From positions 1,958,501-2,022,500 of the forward strand of contig NW_027478390.1 of NCBI RefSeq assembly GCF_051014685.1: a stretch of DNA of 64,000 nucleotides, written 5' to 3'. The notes under the pieces are model-generated. The model did not search any database. It was not told where the DNA came from and was given only the letters and a program-made list of their open reading frames with translations. Origin of the DNA: Ptiloglossa arizonensis. Taxonomy: Eukaryota; Arthropoda; Insecta; Hymenoptera; Colletidae. Shown here piece by piece: positions 35,961-51,100 of this stretch. How positions within the stretch are numbered: position 1 is the first letter of the stretch; each line of letters begins with the position of its first letter. A program made the translations under genes and the position numbers.

Positions 35961-38900
35961 GGCCATTCTGGTTAAGCGATTGGAGCAGCAGAATTGCGCA
36001 AAATTTGTTGCCTACTCAACCATTTCTTAGCTTCAAACTCCCATATCTCTCGAACGGATTGACCAATCCCAAAAATTTCTGCTGCGTCTGAAAGTAGAAA
36101 CTCTCCCGATTACAAAGGTATGTGTATTTTTTCTCTAGGCCATTCGTGTTAAGCGTTTGGAGCAGCAGAAGTGCCAAAAATTTGTTGTCTTCACAACCAT
36201 TTCTTAGCTTCAAACTCCCATATCTCGCGAACGGATTGATTAAACCCAAAAATTCCTATTGCATCCGAAAGTACAAACTCGCCCGATTACAACAGTATGT
36301 GTATTTTTTCCCTAGGCCATTCTGGTTAAGCGTTTGGAGCAGCAGAATTGCGAAAAATTTGTTATCTTCTGAACCATTTCTTAGCTTCAAACTCCCATAT
36401 CTCGCGAACGGATTGATCAAACCCAAAAATTCCTATTGCTTCTGGAAGTAGAAGCTCTCCCGATTGCAACGGTATGTTTATTAATTCCCTAGGACATTCC
36501 TGTTACTCGTTTGGAGCAGCAGAATTGCGCAAAATTTGTTGCCTACTCAACCACTTCTTAGCTTCAAACTCCCATATCTCGCGAACGGACTGACCAAACC
36601 CAAAAATTCCTGCTCCGTCTGAAAGTAGAAACACGCCCGATTACATCGGTATGTGTATTTCTCCCCTAGGCCATTCTGGCTAAGTGTTTCGAGCAGCAGA
36701 AGTGCGATAAATTTGTTGTCTTCTCAACCATTTGTTAGCTTCAAACTCCCATATCTCGCGAACGGATTAACTAAACCCAAAAATTCCTATTGCATCTGAA
36801 AGTACAAACTCGCCCGATTACAACGGTAAGTGTATTTTTTCCCTAGGCCATTCTGGTTAAGCGTTTGGAGCAGCAGACTTGCGCAAAATTTGTTGCCTAC
36901 TCAACCATTTCATAGATTCAAACTCCCATATCTCGCGAGCGGATTGACCAAACTCAAAAATTCCTTCTGCGTCTGAAAGTAGAAACCCGCCCGATTACAA
37001 CGGTATGTGTATTTTTTCCGTAGGCCATTCTGGTTAAGCGTTTGGAGCAGCAGAAGTGCGAAAAATTTGTTGTCTTCGCAACCATTTCTTAGCTTCAAAC
37101 TCCCATATCTTGCGAACGGATTGACCAAACCCAAAAATTCCTATTGCGTCTGAAAGTAGAAACTTGCCCGATTACAACGGTATGTGTATTTTCCCCTGAG
37201 GCCATTCTGGTTAAGCGTTTGGAGCAGCAGAATTGCGAAAAATTTGTTGTCTTCGCAACCATTTCTTAGGTTCAAACTCCCATATCTCGCGAACGGATTG
37301 ACCAAACCCAAAAATTCCTGGTGCGTCTGAAAGTAGAAACTCGTACGATTACAGAGTTACGTTTTTTTTCCCCTAGGCCATCCTGGTTACGCGTTTGGAG
37401 CAGCAGAAGTGCGTAAAATTTGTTGTCTTCTCAACCATTTCTTAGTTTCAAACTCCCCTATCTGGCGAACGGATTGACCAGACGCAAAAATTCCTGTTGC
37501 GTCAGAAAGTAGAAGCTCGCCCGATTACAACGGTATGTGTATTTTCCCCCGAGGCAATTCTGGTTAAGCGTTTGGAGCAGCAGAAGTGCGATAAATTTGT
37601 TGTCTTCTCAACCATTTCTTAGTTTCAAACTCACATATCTCGCGAACGGATTGACCAAACCCAAAAATTCCTATTGCGTCTGAAAGTAGAAACTTGCCCG
37701 ATTTCAACGGTATGTATATTTTTTCCCTAGGCCATTCTGGTTAAGCGTTTGGAGCAGCAGAATTGCGAAAAATTTGTTATCTTCTGAACCATTTCTTAGC
37801 TTCAAACTCCCATATCTCGCGAACGGATTGATCAAACCCAAAAATTCCTATTGCTTCTGGAAGTAGAAGCTCTCCCGATTGCAACGGTATGTTTATTAAT
37901 TCCCTAGGACATTCCTGTTACTCGTTTGGAGCAGCAGAATTGCGCAAAATTTGTTGCCTACTCAACCACTTCTTAGCTTCAAACTCCCATATCTCGCGAA
38001 CGGACTGACCAAACCCAAAAATTCCTGCTGCGTCTGAAAGTAGAAACACGCCCGATTACATCGGTATGTGTATTTCTCCCCTAGGCCATTCTGGCTAAGT
38101 GTTTCGAGCAGCAGAAGTGCGATAAATTTGTTGTCTTCTCAACCATTTCTTAGCTTCAAACTCCCATATCTCGCGAACGGATTAACTAAACCCAAAAATT
38201 CCTATTGCATCTGAAAGTACAAACTCGCCCGATTACAACGGTAAGTGTATTTTTTCCCTAGGCCATTCTGGTTAAGCGTTTGGAGCAGCAGACTTGCGCA
38301 AAATTTGTTGCCTACTCAACCATTTCATAGATTCAAACTCCCATATCTCGCGAGCGGATTGACCAAACTCAAAAATTCCTTCTGCGTCTGAAAGTAGAAA
38401 CCCGCCCGATTACAACGGTATGTGTATTTTTTCCGTAGGCCATTCTGGTTAAGCGTTTGGAGCAGCAGAAGTGCGAAAAATTTGTTGTCTTCGCAACCAT
38501 TTCTTAGCTTCAAACTCCCATATCTTGCGAACGGATTGACCAAACCCAAAAATTCCTATTGCGTCTGAAAGTAGAAACTTGCCCGATTACAACGGTATGT
38601 GTATTTTCCCCTGAGGCCATTCTGGTTAAGCGTTTGGAGCAGCAGAATTGCGAAAAATTTGTTGTCTTCGCAACCATTTCTTAGCTTCAAACTCCCATAT
38701 CTCTCGAACGGATTGACCAATCCCAAAAATTTCTGCTGCGTCTGAAAGTAGAAACTCTCCCGATTACAAAGGTATGTGTATTTTTTCTCTAGGCCATTCG
38801 TGTTAAGCGTTTGGAGCAGCAGAAGTGCCAAAAATTTGTTGTCTTCACAACCATTTCTTAGCTTCAAACTCCCATATCTCGCGAACGGATTGATTAAACC

Positions 38901-41900
38901 CAAAAATTCCTATTGCATCCGAAAGTACAAACTCGCCCGATTACAACAGTATGTGTATTTTTTCCCTAGGCCATTCTGGTTAAGCGTTTGGAGCAGCAGA
39001 ATTGCGAAAAATTTGTTATCTTCTGAACCATTTCTTAGCTTCAAACTCCCATATCTCGCGAACGGATTGATCAAACCCAAAAATTCCTATTGCTTCTGGA
39101 AGTAGAAGCTCTCCCGATTGCAACGGTATGTTTATTAATTCCCTAGGACATTCCTGTTACTCGTTTGGAGCAGCAGAATTGCGCAAAATTTGTTGCCTAC
39201 TCAACCACTTCTTAGCTTCAAACTCCCATATCTCGCGAACGGACTGACCAAACCCAAAAATTCCTGCTGCGTCTGAAAGTAGAAACACGCCCGATTACAT
39301 CGGTATGTGTATTTCTCCCCTAGGCCATTCTGGCTAAGTGTTTCGAGCAGCAGAAGTGCGATAAATTTGTTGTCTTCTCAACCATTTGTTAGCTTCAAAC
39401 ACCCATATCTCGCGAACGGATTAACTAAACCCAAAAATTCCTATTGCATCTGAAAGTACAAACTCGCCCGATTACAACGGTAAGTGTATTTTTTCCCTAG
39501 GCCATTCTGGTTAAGCGTTTGGAGCAGCAGACTTGCGCAAAATTTGTTGCCTACTCAACCATTTCATAGATTCAAACTCCCATATCTCGCGAGCGGATTG
39601 ACCAAACTCAAAAATTCCTTCTGCGTCTGAAAGTAGAAACCCGCCCGATTACAACGGTATGTGTATTTTTTCCGTAGGCCATTCTGGTTAAGCGTTTGGA
39701 GCAGCAGAAGTGCGAAAAATTTGTTGTCTTCGCAACCATTTCTTAGCTTCAAACTCCCATATCTTGCGAACGGATTGACCAAACCCAAAAATTCCTATTG
39801 CGTCTGAAAGTAGAAACTTGCCCGATTACAACGGTATGTGTATTTTCCCCTGAGGCCATTCTGGTTAAGCGTTTGGAGCAGCAGAATTGCGAAAAATTTG
39901 TTGTCTTCGCAACCATTTCTTAGCTTCAAACTCCCATATCTCGCGAACGGATTGACCAAACCCAAAAATTCCTGGTGCGTCTGAAAGTAGAAACTCGTAC
40001 GATTACAGAGTTACGTTTTTTTTCCCCTAGGCCATCCTGGTTACGCGTTTGGAGCAGCAGAAGTGCGAAAAATTTGTTGTCTTCTCAACCATTTCTTAGT
40101 TTCAAACTCCCCTATCTCGCGAACGGATTGACCAAACCCAAAAAATTCCTATTGCGTCTGAAAGTAGAGACTCGTACGATTACAACGCTATGTGTATTTT
40201 TTCCCTAGGCCTTTCTGGTTGAGCGTTTGGTGCAGCAGAAGTGCGTAAAATTTGTTGTCTTCTCAACCATTTCTTAGTTTCAAACTCCCCTATCTGGCGA
40301 ACGGATTGACCAGACGCAAAAATTCCTGTTGCGTCAGAAAGTAGAAGCTCGCCCGATTACAACGGTATGTGTATTTTCCCCCGAGGCAATTCTGGTTAAG
40401 CGTTTGGAGCAGCAGAAGTGCGATAAATTTGTTGTCTTCTCAACCATTTCTTAGTTTCAAACTCACATATCTCGCGAACGGATTGACCAAACCCAAAAAT
40501 TCCTATTGCGTCTGAAAGTAGAAACTTGCCCGATTTCAACGGTATGTATATTTTTTCCCTAGGCCATTCTGGTTAAGCGTTTGGAGCAGCAGAATTGCGA
40601 AAAATTTGTTATCTTCTGAACCATTTCTTAGCTTCAAACTCCCATATCTCGCGAACGGATTGATCAAACCCAAAAATTCCTATTGCTTCTGGAAGTAGAA
40701 GCTCTCCCGATTGCAACGGTATGTTTATTAATTCCCTAGGACATTCCTGTTACTCGTTTGGAGCAGCAGAATTGCGCAAAATTTGTTGCCTACTCAACCA
40801 CTTCTTAGCTTCAAACTCCCATATCTCGCGAACGGACTGACCAAACCCAAAAATTCCTGCTGCGTCTGAAAGTAGAAACACGCCCGATTACATCGGTATG
40901 TGTATTTCTCCCCTAGGCCATTCTGGCTAAGTGTTTCGAGCAGCAGAAGTGCGATAAATTTGTTGTCTTCTCAACCATTTCTTAGCTTCAAACTCCCATA
41001 TCTCGCGAACGGATTAACTAAACCCAAAAATTCCTATTGCATCTGAAAGTACAAACTCGCCCGATTACAACGGTAAGTGTATTTTTTCCCTAGGCCATTC
41101 TGGTTAAGCGTTTGGAGCAGCAGACTTGCGCAAAATTTGTTGCCTACTCAACCATTTCATAGATTCAAACTCCCATATCTCGCGAGCGGATTGACCAAAC
41201 TCAAAAATTCCTTCTGCGTCTGAAAGTAGAAACCCGCCCGATTACAACGGTATGTGTATTTTTTCCGTAGGCCATTCTGGTTAAGCGTTTGGAGCAGCAG
41301 AAGTGCGAAAAATTTGTTGTCTTCGCAACCATTTCTTAGCTTCAAACTCCCATATCTTGCGAACGGATTGACCAAACCCAAAAATTCCTATTGCGTCTGA
41401 AAGTAGAAACTTGCCCGATTACAACGGTATGTGTATTTTCCCCTGAGGCCATTCTGGTTAAGCGTTTGGAGCAGCAGAATTGCGAAAAATTTGTTGTCTT
41501 CGCAACCATTTCTTAGCTTCAAACTCCCATATCTCGCGAACGGATTGACCAAACCCAAAAATTCCTGGTGCGTCTGAAAGTAGAAACTCGTACGATTACA
41601 GAGTTACGTTTTTTTTCCCCTAGGCCATCCTGGTTACGCGTTTGGAGCAGCAGAAGTGCGAAAAATTTGTTGTCTTCTCAACCATTTCTTAGTTTCAAAC
41701 TCCCCTATCTCGCGAACGGATTGACCAAACCCAAAAAATTCCTATTGCGTCTGAAAGTAGAGACTCGTACGATTACAACGCTATGTGTATTTTTTCCCTA
41801 GGCCTTTCTGGTTGAGCGTTTGGTGCAGCAGAAGTGCGTAAAATTTGTTGTCTTCTCAACCATTTCTTAGTTTCAAACTCCCCTATCTGGCGAACGGATT

Positions 41901-42130
41901 GACCAGACGCAAAAATTCCTGTTGCGTCAGAAAGTAGAAGCTCGCCCGATTACAACGGTATGTGTATTTTCCCCCGAGGCAATTCTGGTTAAGCGTTTGG
42001 AGCAGCAGAAGTGCGATAAATTTGTTGTCTTCTCAACCATTTCTTAGTTTCAAACTCACATATCTCGCGAACGGATTGACCAAACCCAAAAATTCCTATT
42101 GCGTCTGAAAGTAGAAACTTGCCCGATTTC
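35960..42130. repeat. Satellite block E: near-identical 7/8/9-monomer higher-order units
   Basis: The rare variant GGTATGTTTATTAATTCCC occurs at 36471, 37886, 39125 and 40718. The spacings are 1415, 1239 and 1593 bp, that is 8, 7 and 9 monomers. The monomers between copies match almost base for base, including rare marks such as GAGCGGATTGACC and CATTCGTGTTAAG, so these units are recent. Length changes by whole monomers point to out-of-register exchange. A 15-monomer copy (2654 bp) covers 36122-36451 and 38776-39105 identically at the protein-frame level. Confidence 0.9.
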
Positions 42131-45100
42131 AACGGTATGTATATTTTTTCCCTAGGACATTCTGGTTAAGCGTTTAGAGCGGCAGAAGTGCGCAAAATTT
42201 GTTGTCTTCTCAACCATTTCTTAGTTTCAAACTTCCATATCTCGCGAACAGATAGAGCAAACCCAAAAATTCCTATTGCGTCTGAAAGTATAAACTCGCC
42301 CGATTACAACGGTATGTATATTTTTCCCTAGGACATTCTGGTTAAGCGTTTAGAGCAGCAGAAGTGCGATAAATTTGTTGTCTTCTCAACCATTTCTTAG
42401 TTTCAAACTCACATATCTCGCGAACGGATTGACCAAACCCAAAAATTCCTATTGCGTCTGAAAGTAGAAACTTGCCCGATTTCAACGTTATGTATATTTT
42501 TTCCCTAGGACATTCTGGTTAAGCGTTTAGAGCAGCAGAAGTGCGCAAAATTTGTTGTCTTCTCAACCATTTCTTAGTTTCAAACTCCCATATCTCGCGA
42601 ACAGATAGAGCAAACCCAAAAATTCCTATTGCGTCTGAAAGTATAAACTCGCCCGATTACAACGGTATGTATATTTTTCCCTAGGACATTCTGGTTAAGC
42701 GTTTAGAGCAGCAGAAGTGCGCAAAATTTGTTGTCTTCTCAACCATTTCTTAGTTTCAAACTCCCATATCTCGCGAACAGATAGACTAAACACAAAAATT
42801 CCTATTGCGTCTGAAAGTAGAAACTCGCCCGATTGCAACGGTATGTGTATTTATTCCGTAGGCCATTCTGGTTAAGCGTTTGGAGCAGTAGAATTGCGAA
42901 AAATTTGTTGTCTTCGCAACCATTTCTTAGCTTCAATTCCCATATCTCGCGAACCGATTGACCAAACACAAAAATTCCTGTTGCGTCTGAAAGTAGAAAC
43001 TTGCCCGATTACAACGGTATGTGTATTTTCCCCTGAGGCCATTCTGGTTAAGCGTTTGGAGCAGCAGAAGTGCGAAAAATTTGTTGTCTTCGCAACCATT
43101 TCTTAGCTTCAAACTCCCATATCTTGCGAACGGATTGACCAAACACAAAAATTCCTATTGCGTCTGAAAGTAGAAACTTGCCCGATTACAACGGTATGTG
43201 TATTTTCCCCTGAGGCCATTCTGGTTAAGCGTTTGGAGCAGCAGAAGTGCGAAAAATTTGTTGTCTTCGCAACCATTTCTTAGCTTCAAACTCCCATATC
43301 TTGCGAACGGATTGACCAAACACAAAAATTCCTATTGCGTCTGAAAGTAGAAACTTGCCCGATTTCAACGGTATGTATATTTTTTCCCTAGGACATTCTG
43401 GTTAAGCGTTTAGAGCAGCAGAAGTGCGCAAAATTTGTTGTCTTCTCAACCATTTCTTAGTTTCAAACTCCCATATCTCGCGAACAGATAGAGCAAACCC
43501 AAAAATTCCTATTGCGTCTGAAAGTATAAACTCGCCCGATTACAACGGTATGTATATTTTTCCCTAGGATATTCTGGTTAAGCGTTTAGAGCAGCAGAAG
43601 TGCGCAAAATTTGTTGTCTTCTCAACCATTTCTTAGTTTCAAACTCCCATATCTCGCGAACAGATAGACTAAACACAAAAATTCCTATTGCGTCTGAAAG
43701 TAGAAACTCGCCCGATTGCAACGGTATGTGTATTTTTTCCGTAGGCCATTCTGGTTAAGCGTTTGGAGCAGCAGAAGTGCGATAAATTTGTTGTCTTCTC
43801 AACCATTTCTTAGTTTCAAACTCACATATCTCGCGAACGGATTGACCGAACCCAAAAATTCCTATTGCGTCTGAAAGTAGAAACTTGCCCGATTTCAACG
43901 TTATGTATATTTTTTCCCTAGGACATTCTGGTTTAGCGTTTAGAGCAGCAGAAGTGCGCAAAATTTGTTGTCTTCTCAACCATTTCTTAGTTTCAAACTC
44001 CCATATCTCGCGAACAGTTAGAGCAAACCCAAAAATTCCTATTGCGTCTGAAAGTATAAACTCGCCCGATTACAACGGTATGTATATTTTTCCCTAGGAC
44101 ATTCTGGTTAAGCGTTTAGAGCAGCAGAAGTGCGCAAAATTTGTTGTCTTCTCAACCATTTCTTAGTTTCAAACTCCCATATCTCGCGAACAGATAGACT
44201 AAACACAAAAATTCCTATTGCGTCTGAAAGTAGAAACTCGCCCGATTGCAACGGTATGTGTATTTATTCCGTAGGCCATTCTGGTTAAGCGTTTGGAGCA
44301 GTAGAATTGCGAAAAATTTGTTGTCTTCGCAACCATTTCTTAGCTTCAATTCCCATATCTCGCGAACCGATTGACCAAACACAAAAATTCCTGTTGCGTC
44401 TGAAAGTAGAAACTTGCCCGATTACAACGGTATGTGTATTTTCCCCTGAGGCCATTCTGGTTAAGCGTTTGGAGCAGCAGAAGTGCGAAAAATTTGTTGT
44501 CTTCGCAACCATTTCTTAGCTTCAAACTCCCATATCTCGCGAACGGATTGACCAAACCCAAAAATTCCTGGTGCGTCTGAAAGTAGAAACTCGTACGATT
44601 ACAGAGTTACGTTTTTTTTCCCTAGGCCATCCTGGTTACGCGTTTGGAGCAGCAGAAGTGCGAAAAATTTGTTGTCTTCTCAACCATTTCTTAGTTTCAA
44701 ACTCCCCTATCTCGCGAACGGATTGACCAAACCCAAAAAATTCCTATTGCGTCTGAAAGTAGAGACTCGTACGATTACAACGCTATGTGTATTTTTTCCC
44801 TAGGCCTTTCTGGTTAAGCTTATGGTGCAGCAGAAGTGCGTAAAATTTGTTGTCTTCTCAACGATTTCTTAGTTTCAAACTCCCCTATCTGGCGAACGGA
44901 TTGACCAGACGCAAAAATTCCTGTTGCGTCAGAAAGTAGAAGCTCGCCCGATTACAACGGTGTGTGTATTTTCCCCCGAGGCAATTCTGGTTAAGCGTTT
45001 GGAGCAGCAGAAGTGCGATAAATTTGTTGTCTTCTCAACCATTTCTTAGTTTCAAACTCACATATCTCGCGAACGGATTGACCAAACCCAAAAATTCCTA

Positions 45101-48100
45101 TTGCGTCTGAAAGTAGAAACTTGCCCGATTTCAACGGTATGTATATTTTTTCCCTAGGACATTCTGGTTAAGCGTTTAGAGCAGCAGAAGTGCGCAAAAT
45201 TTGTTGTCTTCTCAACCATTTCTTAGTTTCAAACTCCCATATCTCGCGAACAGATAGAGCAAACCCAAAAATTCCTATTGCGTCTGAAAGTATAAACTCG
45301 CCCGATTACAACGGTATGTATATTTTTCCCTAGGATATTCTGGTTAAGCGTTTAGAGCAGCAGAAGTGCGCAAAATTTGTTGTCTTCTCAACCATTTCTT
45401 AGTTTCAAACTCCCATATCTCGCGAACAGATAGACTAAACACAAAAATTCCTATTGCGTCTGAAAGTAGAAACTCGCCCGATTGCAACGGTATGTGTATT
45501 TTTTCCGTAGGCCATTCTGGTTAAGCGTTTGGAGCAGCAGAAGTGCGATAAATTTGTTGTCTTCTCAACCATTTCTTAGTTTCAAACTCACATATCTCGC
45601 GAACGGATTGACCAAACCCAAAAATTCCTATTGCGTCTGAAAGTAGAAACTTGCCCGATTTCAACGTTATGTATATTTTTTCCCTAGGACATTCTGGTTA
45701 AGCGTTTAGAGCAGCAGAAGTGCGCAAAATTTGTTGTCTTCTCAACCATTTCTTAGTTTCAAACTCCCATATCTCGCGAACAGATAGAGCAAACCCAAAA
45801 ATTCCTATTGCGTCTGAAAGTATAAACTCGCCCGATTACAACGGTATGTATATTTTTCCCTAGGACATTCTGGTTAAGCGTTTAGAGCAGCAGAAGTGCG
45901 CAAAATTTGTTGTCTTCTCAACCATTTCTTAGTTTCAAACTCCCATATCTCGCGAACAGATAGACTAAACACAAAAATTCCTATTGCGTCTGAAAGTAGA
46001 AACTCGCCCGATTGCAACGGTATGTGTATTTATTCCGTAGGCCATTCTGGTTAAGCGTTTGGAGCAGTAGAATTGCGAAAAATTTGTTGTCTTCGCAACC
46101 ATTTCTTAGCTTCAATTCCCATATCTCGCGAACCGATTGACCAAACACAAAAATTCCTGTTGCGTCTGAAAGTAGAAACTTGCCCGATTACAACGGTATG
46201 TGTATTTTCCCCTGAGGCCATTCTGGTTAAGCGTTTGGAGCAGCAGAAGTGCGAAAAATTTGTTGTCTTCGCAACCATTTCTTAGCTTCAAACTCCCATA
46301 TCTCGCGAACGGATTGACCAAACCCAAAAATTCCTGGTGCGTCTGAAAGTAGAAACTCGTACGATTACAGAGTTATGTTTTTTTTCCCTAGGCCATCCTG
46401 GTTACGCGTTTGGAGCAGCAGAAGTGCGCAAAATTTGTTGCCTTCTCAACCATTTCTTAGTTTCAAACTCCCATATCTGGCGAACGGATCGATCAGACCC
46501 AAAAATTCCTGTTGCGTCAGAAAGTAGGAGCTCGCCCGATTACAACGGTATGTGTATTTTTCCCCTAGGCCATTCTGGTTAAGCGTTTGGAGCAGCAGAA
46601 GTGCGCAAAATTTGTTGCCTTCTCAACCATTTCTTAGTTTCAATCTCCCATATCTCGCGAACGGATTGACCAAACCCAAAAATTCCTATTGCGTCTGAAA
46701 GTAGAAACTCGCCCGATTACAACGGTATGTGTATTTTTTCCCTAGGCCATTCTGGTTAAGCGTTTGGAGCAGCAGAATTGCGAAAAATTTGTTATCTTCT
46801 GAACCATTTCTTAGTTTCAAACTCCCATATCTCGCGAACGGATTGATCAAACCCAAAAATTCCTATTGCTTCTGGAAGTAGAAGCTCTCCCGATTGCAAC
46901 GGTATGTTTATTAATTCCCTAGGCCATTCTGGTTAAGCGTTTGGAGCAGCAGAAGGTCGCAAAATTTGTTTCCTTCTCAATCATTTCTTAGCTTCAAACT
47001 CCCATATCTCGCGGACGGATGGACCAAACCCAAAAATTCCTGGTGGGTCTGAAAGTAGAAACTCGTACGATTACAACGGTATGTGTATTTTCCCCTGAGG
47101 CCATTCTGGTTAAGCGTTTGGAGCAGCAGAATTGCGAAAAATTTGTTGTCTTCGCAACCATTTCTTAGCTTCAAACTCCCATATCTCGCGAACGGATTGA
47201 CCAAACCCAAAAATTCCTGGTGCGTCTGAAAGTAGAAACTCGTACGATTACAGAGTTACGTTTTTTTTCCCTAGGCCATCCTGGTTACGCGTTTGGAGCA
47301 GCAGAAGTGCGAAAAATTTGTTGTCTTCTCAACCATTTCTTAGTTTCAAACTCCCCTATCTCGCGAACGGATTGACCAAACCCAAAAAATTCCTATTGCG
47401 TCTGAAAGTAGAGACTCGTACGATTACAACGCTATGTGTATTTTTTCCCTAGGCCTTTCTGGTTAAGCTTATGGTGCAGCAGAAGTGCGTAAAATTTGTT
47501 GACTTCTCAACCATTTCTTAGTTTCAAACTCCCCTATCTGGCGAACGGATTGACCAGACGCAAAAATTCCTGTTGCGTCAGAAAGTAGAAGCTCGCCCGA
47601 TTACAACGGTGTGTGTATTTTCCCCCGAGGCAATTCTGGTTAAGCGTTTGGAGCAGCAGAAGTGCGATAAATTTGTTGTCTTCTCAACCATTTCTTAGTT
47701 TCAAACTCACATATCTCGCGAACGGATTGACCAAACCCAAAAATTCCTATTGCGTCTGAAAGTAGAAACTTGCCCGATTTCAACGGTATGTATATTTTTC
47801 CCTAGGACATTCTGGTTAAGCGTTTAGAGCAGCAGAAGTGCGCAAAATTTGTTGTCTTCTCAACCATTTCTTAGTTTCAAACTCCCATATCTCGCGAACA
47901 GATAGACTAAACCCAAAAATTCCTATTGCGTCTGAAAGTAGAAACTCGCCCGATTGCAACGGTATGTGTATTTTTTCCGTAGGCCATTCTGGTTAAGCGT
48001 TTGGAGCAGTAGAAGTGCGAAAAATTTGTTGTCTTCGCAACCATTTCTTAGCTTCAATTCCCATATCTCGCGAACCGATTGACCAAACACAAAAATTCCT

Positions 48101-51100
48101 GTTGCGTCTGAAAGTAGAAACTTGCCCGATTACAACGGTATGTGTATTTTCCCCTGAGGCCATTCTGGTTAAGCGTTTGGAGCAGCAGAAGTGCGAAAAA
48201 TTTGTTGTCTTCGCAACCATTTCTTAGCTTCAAACTCCCATATCTCGCGAACGGATTGACCAAACCCAAAAATTCCTGGTGCGTCTGAAAGTAGAAACTC
48301 GTACGATTACAGAGTTATGTTTTTTTTCCCTAGGCCATCCTGGTTACGCGTTTGGAGCAGCAGAAGTGCGCAAAATTTGTTGCCTTCTCAACCATTTCTT
48401 AGTTTCAAACTCCCATATCTGGCGAACGGATCGACCAGACCCAAAAATTCCTGTTGCGTCAGAAAGTAGGAGCTCGCCCGATTACAACGGTATGTGTATT
48501 TTTCCCCTAGGCCATTCTGGTTAAGCGTTTGGAGCAGCAGAAGTGCGCAAAATTTGTTGCCTTCTCAACCAATTCTTAGTTTCAATCTCCCATATCTCGC
48601 GAACGGATTGACCAAACCCAAAAATTCCTATTGCGTCTGAAAGTAGAAACTCGCCCGATTGCAACGGTATGTGTATTTTCCCCTGAGGCCATTCTGGTTA
48701 AGCGTTTGGAGCAGCAGAAGTGCGAAAAATTTGTTGTCTTCGCAACCATTTCTTAGCTTCAAACTCCCATATCTCGCGAACGGATTGACCAAACCCAAAA
48801 ATTCCTGGTGCGTCTGAAAGTAGAAACTCGTACGATTACAGAGTTATGTTTTTTTTCCCTAGGCCATCCTGGTTACGCGTTTGGAGCAGCAGAAGTGCGC
48901 AAAATTTGTTGCCTTCTCAACCATTTCTTAGTTTCAAACTCCCATATCTGGCGAACGGATCGATCAGACCCAAAAATTCCTGTTGCGTCAGAAAGTAGGA
49001 GCTCGCCCGATTACAACGGTATGTGTATTTTTCCCCTAGGCCATTCTGGTTAAGCGTTTGGAGCAGCAGAAGTGCGCAAAATTTGTTGCCTTCTCAACCA
49101 TTTCTTAGTTTCAATCTCCCATATCTCGCGAACGGATTGACCAAACCCAAAAATTCCTATTGCGTCTGAAAGTAGAAACTCGCCCGATTACAACGGTATG
49201 TGTATTTTTTCCCTAGGCCATTCTGGTTAAGCGTTTGGAGCAGCAGAATTGCGAAAAATTTGTTATCTTCTGAACCATTTCTTAGTTTCAAACTCCCATA
49301 TCTCGCGAACGGATTGATCAAACCCAAAAATTCCTATTGCTTCTGGAAGTAGAAGCTCTCCCGATTGCAACGGTATGTTTATTAATTCCCTAGGCCATTC
49401 TGGTTAAGCGTTTGGAGCAGCAGAAGGTCGCAAAATTTGTTTCCTTCTCAATCATTTCTTAGCTTCAAACTCCCATATCTCGCGGACGGATGGACCAAAC
49501 CCAAAAATTCCTGGTGGGTCTGAAAGTAGAAACTCGTACGATTACAACGGTATGTGTATTTTCCCCTGAGGCCATTCTGGTTAAGCGTTTGGAGCAGCAG
49601 AATTGCGAAAAATTTGTTGTCTTCGCAACCATTTCTTAGCTTCAAACTCCCATATCTCGCGAACGGATTGACCAAACCCAAAAATTCCTATTGCGTCTGA
49701 AAGTAGAAACTTGCCCGATTTCAACGGTATGTATATTTTTCCCTAGGACATTCTGGTTAAGCGTTTAGAGCAGCAGAAGTGCGCAAAATTTGTTGTCTTC
49801 TCAACCATTTCTTAGTTTCAAACTCCCATATCTCGCGAACAGATAGACTAAACCCAAAAATTCCTATTGCGTCTGAAAGTAGAAACTCGCCCGATTGCAA
49901 CGGTATGTGTATTTTTTCCGTAGGCCATTCTGGTTAAGCGTTTGGAGCAGTAGAAGTGCGAAAAATTTGTTGTCTTCGCAACCATTTCTTAGCTTCAATT
50001 CCCATATCTCGCGAACCGATTGACCAAACACAAAAATTCCTGTTGCGTCTGAAAGTAGAAACTTGCCCGATTACAACGGTATGTGTATTTTCCCCTGAGG
50101 CCATTCTGGTTAAGCGTTTGGAGCAGTAGAAGTGCGAAAAATTTGTTGTCTTCGCAACCATTTCTTAGCTTCAATTCCCATATCTCGCGAACCGATTGAC
50201 CAAACACAAAAATTCCTGTTGCGTCTGAAAGTAGAAACTTGCCCGATTACAACGGTATGTGTATTTTCCCCTGAGGCCATTCTGGTTAAGCGTTTGGAGC
50301 AGCAGAAGTGCGAAAAATTTGTTGTCTTCGCAACCATTTCTTAGCTTCAAACTCCCATATCTCGCGAACGGATTGACCAAACCCAAAAATTCCTGGTGCG
50401 TCTGAAAGTAGAAACTCGTACGATTACAGAGTTATGTTTTTTTTCCCTAGGCCATCCTGGTTACGCGTTTGGAGCAGCAGAAGTGCGCAAAATTTGTTGC
50501 CTTCTCAACCATTTCTTAGTTTCAAACTCCCATATCTGGCGAACGGATCGACCAGACCCAAAAATTCCTGTTGCGTCAGAAAGTAGGAGCTCGCCCGATT
50601 ACAACGGTATGTGTATTTTTCCCCTAGGCCATTCTGGTTAAGCGTTTGGAGCAGCAGAAGTGCGCAAAATTTGTTGCCTTCTCAACCAATTCTTAGTTTC
50701 AATCTCCCATATCTCGCGAACGGATTGACCAAACCCAAAAATTCCTATTGCGTCTGAAAGTAGAAACTCGCCCGATTGCAACGGTATGTGTATTTTTTCC
50801 GTAGGCCATTCTGGTTAAGCGTTTGGAGTAGTAGAAGTGCGAAAAATTTGTTGTCTTCGCAACCATTTCTTAGCTTCAATTCCCATATCTCGCGAACCGA
50901 TTGACCAAACACAAAAATTCCTGTTGCATCTGAAAGTAGAAACTTGCCCGATTACAACGGTATGTGTATTTTCCCCTGAGGCCATTCTGGTTAAGCGTTT
51001 GGAGCAGCAGAAGTGCGAAAAATTTGTTGTCTTCGCAACCATTTCTTAGCTTCAAACTCCCATATCTCGCGAACGGATTGACCAAACCCAAAAATTCCTG

